Positions 31,647 to 42,212 of a stretch of 64,000 bases of DNA are shown here, one piece after another. Under the pieces are notes generated by a model. That model was not told the DNA's origin. It searched no databases and saw nothing but the letters and a program-made list of their open reading frames with translations. How positions within the stretch are numbered: position 1 is the first letter of the stretch; the number at the start of each line of letters is the position of its first letter. Source of the DNA: Methylotenera versatilis 7 (lineage in GTDB: Bacteria; Pseudomonadota; Gammaproteobacteria; Burkholderiales; Methylophilaceae). The position numbers and the translations under genes were made by a program. The DNA lies in assembly GCF_000799165.1 (NCBI RefSeq), contig NZ_JUGF01000002.1, forward strand, positions 434,001 to 498,000, written 5' to 3'.

Positions 31647-33437
31647 CTAAGCCGCTGGATTTTGAGTGCGAACGCGAATATGCAATTCTCTCAATTGCTT
31701 CTCATCCACCTCATTCGGCGCATTGGTCATTAAACATTGCGCGCGCTGGGTTTTTGGGAAGGCAATCACATCACGGATAGACTCTGCGCCAGCCATCAAT
31801 GTTACCAGACGGTCTAAACCGAAGGCCAGGCCGCCATGCGGAGGTGCGCCGTATTGCAAGGCATCCAGCAAGAAACCGAACTTCTCTTGTGCTTCCTCTT
31901 TGCTGATTTTTAGTGCGTCGAATACTTTGGATTGCACATCCTGTTTATGAATACGCACTGAACCGCCGCCCACTTCCCAGCCGTTTAATACCATATCGTA
32001 GGCTTTTGAAAGGGCAGCACCTGGATTAGAAGTTAACAAGTCCTCGTGACCATCTTTTGGTGCGGTAAACGGGTGATGCAATGCTACCCAGCGGTCGTTT
32101 TCTTCATCATGTTCAAACATTGGGAAATCCACCACCCACAATGGCGCCCATGCGCGACCATCTACATGGCCTTTATCGTGCCCGACTTTTAAGCGTAATG
32201 CACCTAGTGCTTCGTTAACCACTTTGGTTTTATCTGCGCCGAAGAAGACAATGTCGCCATTTTGTGCACCGGTGCGGTCGATAATCGCTTGCAGTGCTGT
32301 AACGTGAATGTTTTTAACGATTGGGCTTTGCAGGCCTTCTTCATTTAATTTAGTAATGTCGTTTATTTTGATATATGCCAAACCTTTTGCGCCGTAAATT
32401 TTGACGAATTCGGTATAAGCATCGATTTCACTTCTTGCAATCGCCGCGCCATTTGGTACGCGTAAAGCTGCCACTCGGCCGCCAGCCATATTAGCTGCGC
32501 CTGCGAATACTTTAAAATCTACATCTTTCATCACATCTGAAAGCTCTGTGATTTCTAAAGTCACGCGCATATCAGGCTTATCTGAACCATATCGATTCAT
32601 TGCTTCACTGAATGGCATACGCGGGAATTTAGCTGGCAAATCCACGTTCTGCACCGATTTAAGCATTTGTCGAATCATTTCTTCGACAATGTCCATAATC
32701 TCGTTTTCACTCAAAAATGAAGTCTCAATATCCACTTGGGTGAATTCCGGCTGACGATCTGCGCGCAAGTCTTCATCGCGGAAGCATTTAGTGATTTGGA
32801 AATAACGGTCAAAACCTGACACCATTAGCAATTGTTTGAATAATTGCGGCGATTGCGGCAATGCAAAAAACTGGCCGGCATGTACGCGGCTTGGTACTAG
32901 ATAATCACGCGCGCCTTCTGGCGTACTGCGCGTTAACATCGGCGTTTCCACTTCAATAAAACCATTAACATCTAAATAATCGCGCAAAGTTTTAGCCACG
33001 CGATAACGCAACATCATATTTTTCTGCATCGCTGGACGGCGTAGATCGATGTAGCGATGTTCAAGTCTTACGGTTTCAGTCAGGTTTTCGTCATCTAACA
33101 TAAATGGCGGCGTAAGCGATGCGTTTAAAATCTCGATTTCAGTCGCAATCATTTCTACTTCACCAGTAGATAAGTTAGCATTCACTGCGCCTTCTGGACG
33201 CGCGCGTACAACACATGTCACTTTAAGTACATATTCACTGCGCACACTTTCGGCAATCGCAAACGCAGCTTGCGTATCTGGGTTGACCACGATTTGTGCC
33301 ATACCTTCACGGTCACGCAAATCGATAAAAATCACACCACCATGATCGCGACGGCGATGCGCCCAGCCGCATAAACTAACAGTTTGGCCGACGTGGCTGC
33401 GGTTTAAGTGGCCGCAATAATGTGTACGCATAGTCAT
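31647..33437 (-). CDS. aspS: aspartyl-tRNA synthetase
   Basis: 596 residues from ATG at 33437 (MTMRTHYCG); ATG at 33431 is the usual family start, and an upstream TTG at 33455 seems unlikely. Seen: the OB-fold anticodon domain ([23 protein letters not shown]), class II motif 1, motif 2 ([16 protein letters not shown] around 215-230), the GAD insertion domain and motif 3 ([23 protein letters not shown]). Known: charges tRNA-Asp; bacterial-type enzymes of this length may also charge tRNA-Asn when the amidotransferase is present. It follows DUF502 and FmdB genes, the common betaproteobacterial order. Confidence 0.97.
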   Translation of the reverse strand: MTMRTHYCGHLNRSHVGQTVSLCGWAHRRRDHGGVIFIDLRDREGMAQIVVNPDTQAAFAIAESVRSEYVLKVTCVVRARPEGAVNANLSTGEVEMIATEIEILNASLTPPFMLDDENLTETVRLEHRYIDLRRPAMQKNMMLRYRVAKTLRDYLDVNGFIEVETPMLTRSTPEGARDYLVPSRVHAGQFFALPQSPQLFKQLLMVSGFDRYFQITKCFRDEDLRADRQPEFTQVDIETSFLSENEIMDIVEEMIRQMLKSVQNVDLPAKFPRMPFSEAMNRYGSDKPDMRVTLEITELSDVMKDVDFKVFAGAANMAGGRVAALRVPNGAAIARSEIDAYTEFVKIYGAKGLAYIKINDITKLNEEGLQSPIVKNIHVTALQAIIDRTGAQNGDIVFFGADKTKVVNEALGALRLKVGHDKGHVDGRAWAPLWVVDFPMFEHDEENDRWVALHHPFTAPKDGHEDLLTSNPGAALSKAYDMVLNGWEVGGGSVRIHKQDVQSKVFDALKISKEEAQEKFGFLLDALQYGAPPHGGLAFGLDRLVTLMAGAESIRDVIAFPKTQRAQCLMTNAPNEVDEKQLRELHIRVRTQNPAA

Positions 33438-33487
33438 AAAATAAATTTCGTTCAAAAATAATGTTAAGTCTGTTGATTAGATAAAAA

Positions 33488-34102
33488 TTAAAGCGGTAAT
33501 TCTCGTGTTTTGCGGTCTTTTGGCGTTACGGTACCCATGCTGATAATGTATTTTAAAGCTTCGTCCACGCTCATATCCAGCTCAATCACATCCGCCTTGG
33601 GCAGCATCAGAAAAAAGCCAGAAGTCGGGTTTGGCGTAGTGGGCACGTAAACACTGACATAATCCCCCACCAGATGATTACTCACATCGCCACCAGGCAC
33701 GCCAGTTAAGAAAGCAATCGTCCAACTGCCTTGGCGTGGATATTGAATTAATAAAGCCTTGCGAAACGCATTGCCAGAATCTGAAAACAAAGTATCAGAC
33801 ACTTGCTTGACACTGGAATAAATGCTTTTTACGAACGGTACGCGCGAAAGTAAATTTTCCCACAAAGCAATTAATTGTTGGCCAAAGATATTGGTGGCAA
33901 TAAGGCCTGTAACAAAAATAATCAGCAAAGTGAGAATTGCACCCAAGCCAGGCATATTAAAACCAAATACATTTTCAGGCTGCCAAGCTTCCGGCAGCAA
34001 TAGCAAGCTTTGGTCCATGGTCTGAATGAGCGTCGCCACCACCCAAATGGTGATAAACAACGGCACCAACACCAGCAAGCCAGTAATAAAGTATTTTTTC
34101 AT
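33488..34102 (-). CDS. DUF502 membrane protein
   Basis: 204 residues. Two N-terminal hydrophobic helices (about 5-25 LVLVPLFITIWVVATLI, 52-72 LGAILTLLIIFVTGLIATNI) and a soluble C-terminal part with KSIYSSVKQVSDTLF, FLTGVPGG, VSVYVPTTPNPTSG, and FLMLPKADVIELDMSVDEAL. This is the DUF502 family signature. Function unknown. It sits between fmdB and aspS on the same strand, 50 bp and 19 bp away. Confidence 0.9.
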   Translation of the reverse strand: MKKYFITGLLVLVPLFITIWVVATLIQTMDQSLLLLPEAWQPENVFGFNMPGLGAILTLLIIFVTGLIATNIFGQQLIALWENLLSRVPFVKSIYSSVKQVSDTLFSDSGNAFRKALLIQYPRQGSWTIAFLTGVPGGDVSNHLVGDYVSVYVPTTPNPTSGFFLMLPKADVIELDMSVDEALKYIISMGTVTPKDRKTRELPL

Positions 34103-34121
34103 GTTAATTCAATGGATTGGA

Positions 34122-34397
34122 TTAATGACAGGCACAACCGGTTTGGCAGGCAGTGGACGCATCGGTTTTGGTCGTTGATTCTGCAGATTCACTTGAAGAC
34201 GACTTACTTACCTTTTTATCTTTAAAATCAGTCGCATACCAGCCACTACCACTTAGTTGAAAACTAGGTGCAGAAAGCATTTTAGAAAAGGTTTCTTGAT
34301 TGCAATTAGGACATACTGTGGTGCTTGAATCGCTTATTTTGCGCAATAACTCTAGCTTGTGACCACAACTGGTACATTGGAAATCATAAATCGGCAT
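34122..34397 (-). CDS. FmdB-family zinc-ribbon protein
   Basis: 91 residues. Two CxxC pairs, CTSCGH (9-14) and CPNCNQ (34-39), define the zinc ribbon of the FmdB/CxxC_CXXC_SSSS family; the tail is serine-rich and ends TGCACH with further cysteines. It is homologous to the FmdB regulator of formamidase/amide genes; no target is known here. Same strand as DUF502 and aspS, 19 bp upstream. Confidence 0.9.
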   Translation of the reverse strand: MPIYDFQCTSCGHKLELLRKISDSSTTVCPNCNQETFSKMLSAPSFQLSGSGWYATDFKDKKVSKSSSSESAESTTKTDASTACQTGCACH

Positions 34398-34492
34398 GAT
34401 TTTGGCTTATAAATTAACGTTTTAGTTGAAAGTAAAATTATAACTGATGTGCATCAATAGTTTTTTGTTTACCTATTCACTTAGGGTAAATT

Positions 34493-34996
34493 CTAAAAAG
34501 GAATATCGTCCTCAAAATCATCAAAATTACCACCACCAGTTTGCGTTGCTGCAGGTTTAGCAGCAGGCTGACTTGCTGGTGCTGATTGACGTGACGGCGC
34601 TTGGTTAAACTCATCTTGTCCGCCACCTTGATCCATGCCACCATCATAACTCGCATTACCACCGCCATCGCGGCCACCTAGCATTTGCATGCTGTCTGCA
34701 ATAATTTCGGTGCTATAACGGGTTACGCCATCTTTTTCCCATTTACGCGTTTGTAAACGGCCCTCTACATAAACTGGGCGGCCTTTTTTAAGGTATTCGC
34801 CTGCGATTTCGGCTAATTTGCGATACATCACAATATTGTGCCATTCGGTTTTTTCCTGTTTAACGCCTGATTTATCTTTCCAGTTTTCAGTCGTGGCGAT
34901 ACTAAAGTTAGCCACCGCTTCGCCGTTCGGCATATAGCGCACTTCCGGGTCGCGCCCTAAATTACCCACTAAAATCACTTTGTTGACTGATGCCAT
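34493..34996 (-). CDS. ssb: single-stranded DNA-binding protein
   Basis: 167 residues. OB fold from [20 protein letters not shown] through [18 protein letters not shown] and [16 protein letters not shown]; then a Gly/Gln/Pro-rich linker and the acidic C-terminal tip DDFEDDIPF that binds partner proteins. Known role: coats single-stranded DNA in replication, recombination and repair. The start shares one base with the stop of the MFS gene (TAATG), and uvrA is divergent beyond it, a standard arrangement. Confidence 0.98.
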   Translation of the reverse strand: MASVNKVILVGNLGRDPEVRYMPNGEAVANFSIATTENWKDKSGVKQEKTEWHNIVMYRKLAEIAGEYLKKGRPVYVEGRLQTRKWEKDGVTRYSTEIIADSMQMLGGRDGGGNASYDGGMDQGGGQDEFNQAPSRQSAPASQPAAKPAATQTGGGNFDDFEDDIPF

Positions 34997-36390
34997 TATC
35001 TGCTCCCTATCAATTTTAAAATATTCTGCTCTATTAACGTTTGGCGCTCAACACTTTGCTGATTGTTCACTTTCACTATCAGCATGTCCTCTTGGGCGAT
35101 TGCGACTGCTTCATACACACCCTCCATCTGCGCAACTTTATTGGCTAATGCAAGTGCTTGCGACTCATCAAATGAGTTCAAATGATACATCTTTGTGCGT
35201 ACAGCGGGTGGTGTTTTCATTCCAAAAGTCAACAGTAACCAGATGCCAATTAATATTGAGCAAAAAATAAATACGGCAGAATAATCAAAGCGATGTGATA
35301 GATACCCGCCCACCACTGCACCTAAAAATACGCCAAATGATTGCGCTGTACTGTGAATGCCCATCGCCGTGCCTTTGGAAGCGGCAGGTGCCATTTTTGA
35401 AATTAATGACGGCAACGACGCTTCTAAAATATTAAAAGCGGTGAAATAAATCAGCAACGAAACAACAACGCCCCAGAAATGATGAATAGTGTTCGCAAAC
35501 ATCAATTGCGCCACTAACATTAAAGCCACAGCGCCGATAAATACCAATTTTAATTTCGCGCGTTTTTCACCAATAATAATCGCTGGCAACATCAGCACAA
35601 ATGAAACGACCAATACTGGCAAATAAATTTGCCAATGTGAATTGACACTCATGCCGCTGGTTTCAGTCAAGGCAAACGGCACCACAATAAACATCGCCAT
35701 TTGCGCGGCATGTAATGAAAAAGTACCAAAATTTAAACGCAATAATTGTTTATCTTTTAGCACTGCTTTCATTTTGCTTGGTGCAGTTTGCGCATCTGAG
35801 TGAAAATGGCTGGCGACTGGATCTGGCACGTAATACTTAACTACCAAAATAGCCAATAATGACAAGACTGCTGTCATCCAGAAGATTCCGGATACACCAA
35901 TCCATTGATTCAGCAATGGTCCAGCCACAAGCGATAGCGCAAATGTGATGCCAATCGTTCCGCCAATCATCGCCATCGCTTTAGTGCGATGTTCTTCCCG
36001 CGTTAAATCGGCAACTAATGCGGTGACAACAGCAGAAACCGCCCCAGCCCCCTGAATTGCACGGCCAATAATCACCATGTAAATATCGGTCGCCAATGCG
36101 GCAATCACGCTACCGATAATAAATAAAATCAAACCGATATAAATGAGTCTTTTGCGGCCATATTTATCGGAAGCGATACCGAAAGGCAATTGCAGTAAAA
36201 CCTGTGTTAAGCCGTATGCGCCAAGCGCCAAGCCGATCAACGTATGATTGCTGCCGCCTTTTAATGTTTCAGCATATACCGCAAAAATGGGTAAAATTAA
36301 AAACATGCCCAACATGCGCAAACCATAAATTGAGGCCAAGCTGATGGTAGAACGCAATTCAGTTCGCGTCATTTTGTCGGAAATTTGCAT
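34996..36390 (-). CDS. MFS transporter with C-terminal ferredoxin-like domain (YajR-like)
   Basis: 464 residues. Twelve predicted helices span about 15-395; [12 protein letters not shown] in the second loop is the MFS motif A and [12 protein letters not shown] motif B. A 65-residue soluble tail ([18 protein letters not shown] then [14 protein letters not shown]) follows the last helix, as in E. coli YajR (YAM domain). Known role: a drug/proton antiporter-like carrier of unknown substrate. Read through to ssb with a one-base overlap; divergent from uvrA with 88 bp between starts. Confidence 0.86.
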   Translation of the reverse strand: MQISDKMTRTELRSTISLASIYGLRMLGMFLILPIFAVYAETLKGGSNHTLIGLALGAYGLTQVLLQLPFGIASDKYGRKRLIYIGLILFIIGSVIAALATDIYMVIIGRAIQGAGAVSAVVTALVADLTREEHRTKAMAMIGGTIGITFALSLVAGPLLNQWIGVSGIFWMTAVLSLLAILVVKYYVPDPVASHFHSDAQTAPSKMKAVLKDKQLLRLNFGTFSLHAAQMAMFIVVPFALTETSGMSVNSHWQIYLPVLVVSFVLMLPAIIIGEKRAKLKLVFIGAVALMLVAQLMFANTIHHFWGVVVSLLIYFTAFNILEASLPSLISKMAPAASKGTAMGIHSTAQSFGVFLGAVVGGYLSHRFDYSAVFIFCSILIGIWLLLTFGMKTPPAVRTKMYHLNSFDESQALALANKVAQMEGVYEAVAIAQEDMLIVKVNNQQSVERQTLIEQNILKLIGSR

Positions 36391-36478
36391 GAAAACCTAT
36401 TTTTGAAGCAGAATAATTTAGCTGAAAACACAATAATTGCGTATATTAACAGGTTGCCTTAATTTTCGATAAAGCTAG

Positions 36479-39295
36479 ATGGAATATATCAAAATCCGTG
36501 GTGCGCGCACCCACAATCTTAAAAACGTTTCGCTGGATATTCCGCGCAATAAATTGGTGGTTATTACCGGGCTTTCAGGCTCTGGAAAATCTAGTTTGGC
36601 GTTTGATACATTGTATGCAGAAGGTCAGCGACGCTATGTAGAATCCTTGTCTGCATATGCCCGCCAGTTTTTGGCGCGCATGGATAAACCCGATGTTGAT
36701 TTGATTGAAGGCTTATCGCCGGCGATTTCAATTGAGCAAAAATCCACTTCGCATAACCCGCGCTCAACCGTTGGTACAGTAACCGAGATTCACGATTATC
36801 TGCGTCTTTTATATGCACGTGCTGGCGACCCAGAATGCCCGGATCACCATATCAAATTAGAAGCACAAACCGTTTCGCAGATGGTAGACAGCGTTTTACA
36901 ACTGCCAGAAGAAACCAAACTGATGATATTGGCACCAGTAGTTTCAAATCGCAAAGGCGAGCAACTGGATTTGTTTGATCAATTAAAGGCACAAGGCTTT
37001 GTACGTTTGCGTGTGGATGGCAAGATTTATGAAATAGATGATTTACCGAAATTAACGAAGACAGTGAAGCATTCTGTTGATGTGGTGATTGACCGCATTA
37101 AGGTAAAGGCAGATTTAAAACAGCGTATCGCCGAATCATTCGAAACCGCATTACGCCTGGCAGAAGGCAAAGCTATCGCTGTTGAAATGGATACTGATAA
37201 AGAACATCTATTCTCAGCCAAATTTTCATGCCCTGTGTGTGACTACTCACTAGCAGAATTAGAGCCGCGTTTATTCTCGTTTAACAATCCGATGGGTGCT
37301 TGCCCCAAATGCGATGGCTTGGGCAATATCAGCTTTTTTGATCCCAAACGCGTGGTGGCATTCCCTACGCTTTCGCTAGCAAGCGGCGCGATTAAGGGCT
37401 GGGACAAACGCAATCAATTTTATTTTCAAATGCTGCAAAGTTTGGCAGCGCACTATAACTTTGACTTGGAAATGGCCTTTGAAGAATTGCCAGAAGCAGT
37501 TCAAGATGTATTGCTAAATGGCTCTGGTCGTGAAGTGATTGCGTTCAAATATTTAAATGAGCGCGGTACATTCTTTGGCAAAACACATACTTTTGAAGGA
37601 ATTTTAAATAATTTACAACGCCGCTATCGTGAAAGCGACTCTACGGCGGTACGTGAAGAATTATCTAAATACTTAAACAATCAGGCTTGCCCAGAATGCA
37701 GCGGCACTCGCTTACGCCGCGAAGCACGCCATGTCAAAGTAGGTGGCCAGAACATTCATCAAGTGTGTGAAGTGCCACTTAAAATAGCGCTAAATTTTTT
37801 TGAATCCTTACAATTAGAAGGCGCAAAACTGGCGATTGCGGACAAGATAGTCAAAGAAATTGAAAATCGCCTTAAATTTTTAACCAATGTTGGCTTGGAA
37901 TATTTATCACTTTCTCGCTCAGCCGAAACGCTCTCTGGCGGCGAAGCGCAGCGCATTCGCTTGGCCAGCCAAATCGGTAGCGGCTTGACCGGTGTGATGT
38001 ATGTATTGGATGAGCCAAGTATTGGCCTGCATCAACGTGATAATGACAGACTGCTGGAAACGCTAAAACGCCTGCGTGATATTGGCAATAGCGTGATTGT
38101 GGTTGAACATGACCATGATGCGATTTTAGAAGCCGATTATGTGGTGGATATTGGTCCAGGCGCTGGCGAACATGGCGGACAGATTGTGGCAGAAGGCACA
38201 CCAGCCGAGATTTTAGCTAATCCAAAATCTTTAACCGGCCAATATTTAAGTGGCAAAAAACAAATCGAATATAAAAAAGTCCGTACAAAACCAGACCCTG
38301 CACGCTGGTTAAAACTTTCAAACGCCACGGGCAATAATCTACGCGATGTGTCGGTAGAAATTCCTGTTGGTTTGCTCACCTGCGTGACAGGCGTGTCTGG
38401 CTCAGGCAAATCAACGCTGATCAACGATACTTTATACCGCGTAGTTGCACAGCATTTATATGGCAGTAATGCAGAACCTGCACCATTTAGCGAAATCGAT
38501 GGTTTGGCATTTTTTGACAAAGTAGTCGATGTAGACCAAAGCCCGATTGGCCGTACGCCGCGTTCAAACCCTGCTACTTACACCGGCTTATTTACACCTA
38601 TTCGCGATTTATTTGCAGGCGTACCAGAAAGCCGTGCACGTGGCTACGGACCAGGTAGATACTCGTTTAACGTTAAAGGTGGGCGTTGTGAAGCTTGCCA
38701 GGGTGATGGCGTGATTCGCGTTGAAATGCACTTTTTACCCGATGTTTACGTACCATGCGACGTGTGCAAAGGCCAACGCTATAACCGTGAAACCTTAGAA
38801 ATTAATTTTAAAGGCAAAAATATTCGTGAAGTGTTAGAGATGACAGTCGAACAAGCACACGACTTCTTTATCGCGCAACCCGTGATTTCGCGCAAACTCA
38901 AAACCTTGCTAGATGTCGGCCTGGGCTACATCACACTGGGGCAATCTGCGACTACGCTAAGCGGAGGTGAAGCACAACGCGTGAAACTTTCACTTGAGTT
39001 GAGCAAACGTGACACAGGCCGCACCTTGTATATTCTAGATGAACCAACCACTGGCCTGCATTTTGCGGATATTCAATTGTTATTGGATGTGATCCACCGC
39101 TTACGCGATGCGGGCAACACAATTGTGATTATTGAGCATAACTTAGATGTGATTAAAACTGCCGACTGGCTAATAGACATGGGACCTGAAGGCGGCGATG
39201 GCGGCGGCATGGTGGTAGGAGTGGGTACACCAGAGGCTTTAGCTGATAATAAGCAAAGCTATACAGGAAAATACTTGAAAACGATGCTTGGATAA
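36479..39295 (+). CDS. uvrA: excinuclease ABC subunit A
   Basis: 938 residues. Two ABC ATPase modules: Walker [14 protein letters not shown] near 31 and [13 protein letters not shown] near 640; signature [12 protein letters not shown] and [12 protein letters not shown]; Walker [10 protein letters not shown] and ILDEPTTGL. Zinc sites CPVCDY...CPKCDG and CEACQGDG...CDVCKGQRY. Known role: dimer that finds bulky DNA lesions and loads UvrB. Long gene on its own transcript, with ssb/MFS divergent; no SOS box was recognised in the 88-bp gap. Confidence 0.99.
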   Translation: MEYIKIRGARTHNLKNVSLDIPRNKLVVITGLSGSGKSSLAFDTLYAEGQRRYVESLSAYARQFLARMDKPDVDLIEGLSPAISIEQKSTSHNPRSTVGTVTEIHDYLRLLYARAGDPECPDHHIKLEAQTVSQMVDSVLQLPEETKLMILAPVVSNRKGEQLDLFDQLKAQGFVRLRVDGKIYEIDDLPKLTKTVKHSVDVVIDRIKVKADLKQRIAESFETALRLAEGKAIAVEMDTDKEHLFSAKFSCPVCDYSLAELEPRLFSFNNPMGACPKCDGLGNISFFDPKRVVAFPTLSLASGAIKGWDKRNQFYFQMLQSLAAHYNFDLEMAFEELPEAVQDVLLNGSGREVIAFKYLNERGTFFGKTHTFEGILNNLQRRYRESDSTAVREELSKYLNNQACPECSGTRLRREARHVKVGGQNIHQVCEVPLKIALNFFESLQLEGAKLAIADKIVKEIENRLKFLTNVGLEYLSLSRSAETLSGGEAQRIRLASQIGSGLTGVMYVLDEPSIGLHQRDNDRLLETLKRLRDIGNSVIVVEHDHDAILEADYVVDIGPGAGEHGGQIVAEGTPAEILANPKSLTGQYLSGKKQIEYKKVRTKPDPARWLKLSNATGNNLRDVSVEIPVGLLTCVTGVSGSGKSTLINDTLYRVVAQHLYGSNAEPAPFSEIDGLAFFDKVVDVDQSPIGRTPRSNPATYTGLFTPIRDLFAGVPESRARGYGPGRYSFNVKGGRCEACQGDGVIRVEMHFLPDVYVPCDVCKGQRYNRETLEINFKGKNIREVLEMTVEQAHDFFIAQPVISRKLKTLLDVGLGYITLGQSATTLSGGEAQRVKLSLELSKRDTGRTLYILDEPTTGLHFADIQLLLDVIHRLRDAGNTIVIIEHNLDVIKTADWLIDMGPEGGDGGGMVVGVGTPEALADNKQSYTGKYLKTMLG

Positions 39296-39361
39296 TGCGT
39301 GATTGAATTAGTTCTTACATAACAGAATGGATGCCAGATTACTTAATCAATTGCAAAACAA

Positions 39362-39838
39362 CTACTTATAGTAAGCATAAGCAAACACAGCGAGCATTGT
39401 TAGCACTAACACAATTTTTATTGCCAGTGCCAACACAAAACCCAATCCAGCGGCAATGCCAACAGTCGTGGCTTTAGTTGCATCTTTATGTGTAATCAAC
39501 TCGCCAATAATTGCACCTATGGCTGGGCCAATAATGAGCCCAGCAACACCGCCCATTATGCCAAGCAAGGCACCTATGGCGGCACCCCATAGTGCATATT
39601 TGCTAGCACCAGCTTTTTTGGCAGTGAAGACTGAGGCAAAGAAATCTACCGCCCAAGCTATAACAGCGACAGTGCCTATCATCACCATCGTAAAAACACT
39701 CACTTGATCGAATCCGCCATGCCAAGCAATCAGTAGTAAGCCCGCAAAAACCAATGGCGTGCCCGGCAACATGGGCAATATTGTGCCAGCAATACCGGCA
39801 GAAATTAATAATATCGCCACGATGATTTGCCAATCCAT
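39362..39838 (-). CDS. DUF456 membrane protein
   Basis: 158 residues, strongly hydrophobic, with about four helices and repeated glycines (LLGIMGGVAGLIIGPAIGAII near 91-111). This is the DUF456 family pattern: MLPGTPLVFAGLLL, KKAGASKYALWGA and IGAIIGELI. Function unknown. It is convergent with uvrA (66-bp gap without a clear terminator) and 46 bp after mtgA. Confidence 0.88.
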   Translation of the reverse strand: MDWQIIVAILLISAGIAGTILPMLPGTPLVFAGLLLIAWHGGFDQVSVFTMVMIGTVAVIAWAVDFFASVFTAKKAGASKYALWGAAIGALLGIMGGVAGLIIGPAIGAIIGELITHKDATKATTVGIAAGLGFVLALAIKIVLVLTMLAVFAYAYYK

Positions 39839-39884
39839 ATTAATCTCCCTATTAATAAATTCAAAGCACCTCTTATGGAGCTAC

Positions 39885-40619
39885 CTAAGGCACTTCAACA
39901 AAACGCATTCTTGCCTGTATGGTTGCGGTACGACGATTTAAATAGCGCGTGTTGCGGTGGTTATCGTAAAACCGTGGGTTGGGGATCATCGCGGCTAATT
40001 TGGCAGATTGGGTTTTACCCAAACCACCTGCGCTGGTTTTAAAGTAATGTTTTGCAGCCGCTTCTGCGCCGAAAACACCGTTACCCCATTCAATTACGTT
40101 TAAATAAATTTCTAGGATTCGACGTTTGGTGAGCATTTTTTCCAGCATTAAGGTGATAACAGCTTCTTCCGCTTTGCGCCATGGCGTGCGGCCACTGGAT
40201 AGAAATAGGTTCTTGGCAAGTTGCTGGCTGATAGTTGAGCCGCCACCGACAATTTTGCCTTTTTTTAAGTTCTTTTCGTAGGCTTTTTCGATACCTTCCC
40301 AATCAAACCCTTCGTGATCATTAAATTTTGCATCTTCGCTGGCAATCACGGCACGCTTAAGGTGATTGGAGATTCTGGCGTAATCCACCCATTTATACTT
40401 AAGCTCGGCATCTGGTTGAGTTTCTTGAATAATCTCTAGCCTGTCTTGCATAAAGGAGGTTGAGCTTGGATTAAACTTAATCCACCAGCAGATATGTAAA
40501 AAAATCCATAGCTGATATAAGACTAGCCATGCAAAAAATAAAAATAATATTCGTTTAAAATAGCCGCCAAAACCCAATGGACTGGCATTTTTTTTATTAT
40601 TAAATAACCACCTTAGCAA
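39885..40619 (-). CDS. mtgA: monofunctional biosynthetic peptidoglycan transglycosylase
   Basis: 244 residues. One N-terminal helix (RILFLFFAWLVLYQLWIFLH) and a GT51 domain: ASEDAKFNDHEGFDWEGIE with the catalytic Glu, GGSTISQQLAKNLFLSSGRT and EIYLNVIEWGNGVFGAEAA. Known role: polymerises lipid II into glycan strands at the inner membrane. The start is TTG at 40619, directly after the aroE stop, so translation is coupled; no ATG precedes the helix. Confidence 0.95.
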   Translation of the reverse strand: MLRWLFNNKKNASPLGFGGYFKRILFLFFAWLVLYQLWIFLHICWWIKFNPSSTSFMQDRLEIIQETQPDAELKYKWVDYARISNHLKRAVIASEDAKFNDHEGFDWEGIEKAYEKNLKKGKIVGGGSTISQQLAKNLFLSSGRTPWRKAEEAVITLMLEKMLTKRRILEIYLNVIEWGNGVFGAEAAAKHYFKTSAGGLGKTQSAKLAAMIPNPRFYDNHRNTRYLNRRTATIQARMRFVEVP

Positions 40620-41459
40620 TTAAAGCGCTCTCATCATCTCAATAACGGGCTTAGTATCAGGCCTTACTCCGCGCCAAATGTAAAATGCCTCAGCGGCTTG
40701 CTCGACCAACATGCCCAAACCATCTGCAACTTGTGCGCCGTTTGCGCGCGCTTGTGTCATGAATGGTGTTTCGCGGCCGTACATCATGTCGTAAGCCAAA
40801 CAATCTTTAGCAAAAACCATGTTGGGAATAGGTAATTCCGTATCGGTTAATCCTGCTGAAGTAGCATTGATAATAATATCGAATGGATTGTTTAAGTCTG
40901 CGTACGTGCTGGCACTTAATTGATTCAATGCTCCGACTTGTCGGCTAATCATACGTTCTGCCTTCTCAATGGTGCGATTCGCAATCACTAAACCATCTAA
41001 CTCGCAAGCCAATAAAGGGTGTAATACACCTTCTGCGGCACCACCTGCTCCCAGTAGCAGGGTGCGTTTATTATGCAGAATATGTTTTAAGTTATGCGTC
41101 ATATCCCGGACCAATCCTGCACCGTCAGTATTATCACCGCTAATTCGGCCATCTTTAAACGTTAAAGTATTCACTGCGCCAGCGGCTTGAGCACGTTCGG
41201 TGAACATGTCACAAAGATTAAACGCCTTAAACTTAAATGGCACTGTCACATTCACGCCTTTATAACCTTGCGCAACCAACTCTTTAATCGTTGCTTCAAA
41301 ACTATCTAAAGGCGCAAGAATACGTTCATAGCTCATCTCTTGGTTGGTCTGTTTTGCAAACGCGCTATGAATCAGCGGTGATTTGCTGTGTGCAATTGGA
41401 TTGCCCACGACCGCATAGTGGTCAATATTTAGTACGGGCTTGGCATATTTATCGGTCAT
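40620..41459 (-). CDS. aroE: shikimate dehydrogenase (NADP+)
   Basis: 279 residues. Substrate site NPIAHSKSPLIHSAFA near 21, catalytic Lys in VTVPFKFKAF near 71 and Asp in GDNTDGAGLVRD near 109; nucleotide-binding GAGGAAEGVL and the NRTIEKAE basic patch that favours NADP. Known role: reduces 3-dehydroshikimate in the aromatic amino-acid pathway. It is followed immediately by mtgA and preceded by a rhodanese gene 26 bp upstream. Confidence 0.97.
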   Translation of the reverse strand: MTDKYAKPVLNIDHYAVVGNPIAHSKSPLIHSAFAKQTNQEMSYERILAPLDSFEATIKELVAQGYKGVNVTVPFKFKAFNLCDMFTERAQAAGAVNTLTFKDGRISGDNTDGAGLVRDMTHNLKHILHNKRTLLLGAGGAAEGVLHPLLACELDGLVIANRTIEKAERMISRQVGALNQLSASTYADLNNPFDIIINATSAGLTDTELPIPNMVFAKDCLAYDMMYGRETPFMTQARANGAQVADGLGMLVEQAAEAFYIWRGVRPDTKPVIEMMRAL

Positions 41460-41485
41460 ACTTTATTAATCTCAAAAAATAACCT

Positions 41486-41932
41486 CTAATTATTCCAAGG
41501 CAAACCAGCCTGTTTCCAGCCATTAATCAAAGTGCGTTGTTTTTGTGCGTTAGCCTCGCCTTCAAAGCCTTCCGCCATATTGAATACATGACTATATCCT
41601 AATTGCTGCGCCAACACGGCCGCATTGTGGCTGCGGCCTCCCGTACGGCACATAAATATAATGGTTTGATTAGGCTTAATTTGCGCTTGCAATTGCTGAC
41701 CAAACGCTGCATTTGCAACCATGCCAGGGTAAAAAGCCCACTCAATATGCATCGCATCAGGCACGCGACCAACCAAGTCAAGCTCGGCTTGACTGCGCAC
41801 ATCCACTAATAAAGCAGACCCTTGTTGCAATAGTACAAAAGCCTCTTGGGGAGTTAACTCACCTGAATATGGCAGTTTTTTTTCTGCTGCCCGATTTTTT
41901 GCCGCTCTTAACACATCATCAGTACTTTGCAT
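41486..41932 (-). CDS. rhodanese-like domain protein
   Basis: 148 residues from ATG at 41932, chosen because GGAG lies six bases upstream; ATG at 41947 would add five. Seen: ALLVDVRSQAELDLVGRVP then an active loop FMCRTGGRSHNAAV with cysteine near residue 104, and ending in NGWKQAGLPW. Known role: sulfurtransferase or persulfide carrier. Product and partner are unknown. On the minus strand TATAAT lies about 15 bp before the second ATG, so its promoter is probably in the region shared with glnA control sites. Confidence 0.86.
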   Translation of the reverse strand: MQSTDDVLRAAKNRAAEKKLPYSGELTPQEAFVLLQQGSALLVDVRSQAELDLVGRVPDAMHIEWAFYPGMVANAAFGQQLQAQIKPNQTIIFMCRTGGRSHNAAVLAQQLGYSHVFNMAEGFEGEANAQKQRTLINGWKQAGLPWNN

Positions 41933-42005
41933 CGCTTGCTCCAACATCGTTAATTTAAAATAAATTATAGCGCGAAAAACTGACCACTTAGGCAGCAAGT
42001 ACTTA

Positions 42006-42022
42006 AGCACCAAAACGGTGCA
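42006..42022. promoter_or_regulatory. NtrC-type binding site 1 upstream of glnA
   Basis: AGCACC, five bases AAAAC, GGTGCA. This matches the NtrC consensus TGCACY-N5-RGTGCA at all but the first base. Its centre lies about 105 bp upstream of the sigma-54 element, a typical enhancer distance. Confidence 0.7.
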
Positions 42023-42035
42023 GTTTTAGTTTAAA

Positions 42036-42052
42036 TGCGCTTTTTCTGTGCG
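42036..42052. promoter_or_regulatory. weaker NtrC-type binding site 2 upstream of glnA
   Basis: TGCGCT, TTTTC, TGTGCG keeps nine of the twelve defined NtrC consensus positions. Its centre is 30 bp from site 1, about three helical turns, as for the paired sites of enteric glnAp2. It is weaker alone and supported by spacing. Confidence 0.5.
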
Positions 42053-42111
42053 CGCTATTTTATGCCTATTTGCTAAGTGAATGATACAAAGCCATTTATA
42101 GCTATTTTTTG

Positions 42112-42128
42112 CTGGCACACTTCCTGCT
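42112..42128 (+). promoter_or_regulatory. sigma-54 promoter of glnA
   Basis: CTGGCACACTTCCTGCT contains the invariant GG at 42114-42115 and GC at 42126-42127 ten bases apart, close to the consensus TGGCAC-N5-TTGCW. The start would be near 42139, giving a 74-base leader before glnA. Together with the two NtrC boxes this predicts induction by nitrogen limitation through NtrB/NtrC. Confidence 0.8.
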
Positions 42129-42212
42129 AGAATACCTCGTTAAAAGTTATGCAGTTAATCGCCACGCGTTACACATTATTTAAATCTGTTATTTCAATTC
42201 TAGGAGAGAGCA

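Noticed and set aside
33438-33455. TTG start of aspS at 33455
   Set aside because: It would add residues not seen in the family; ATG at 33437 or 33431 fits the normal opening.
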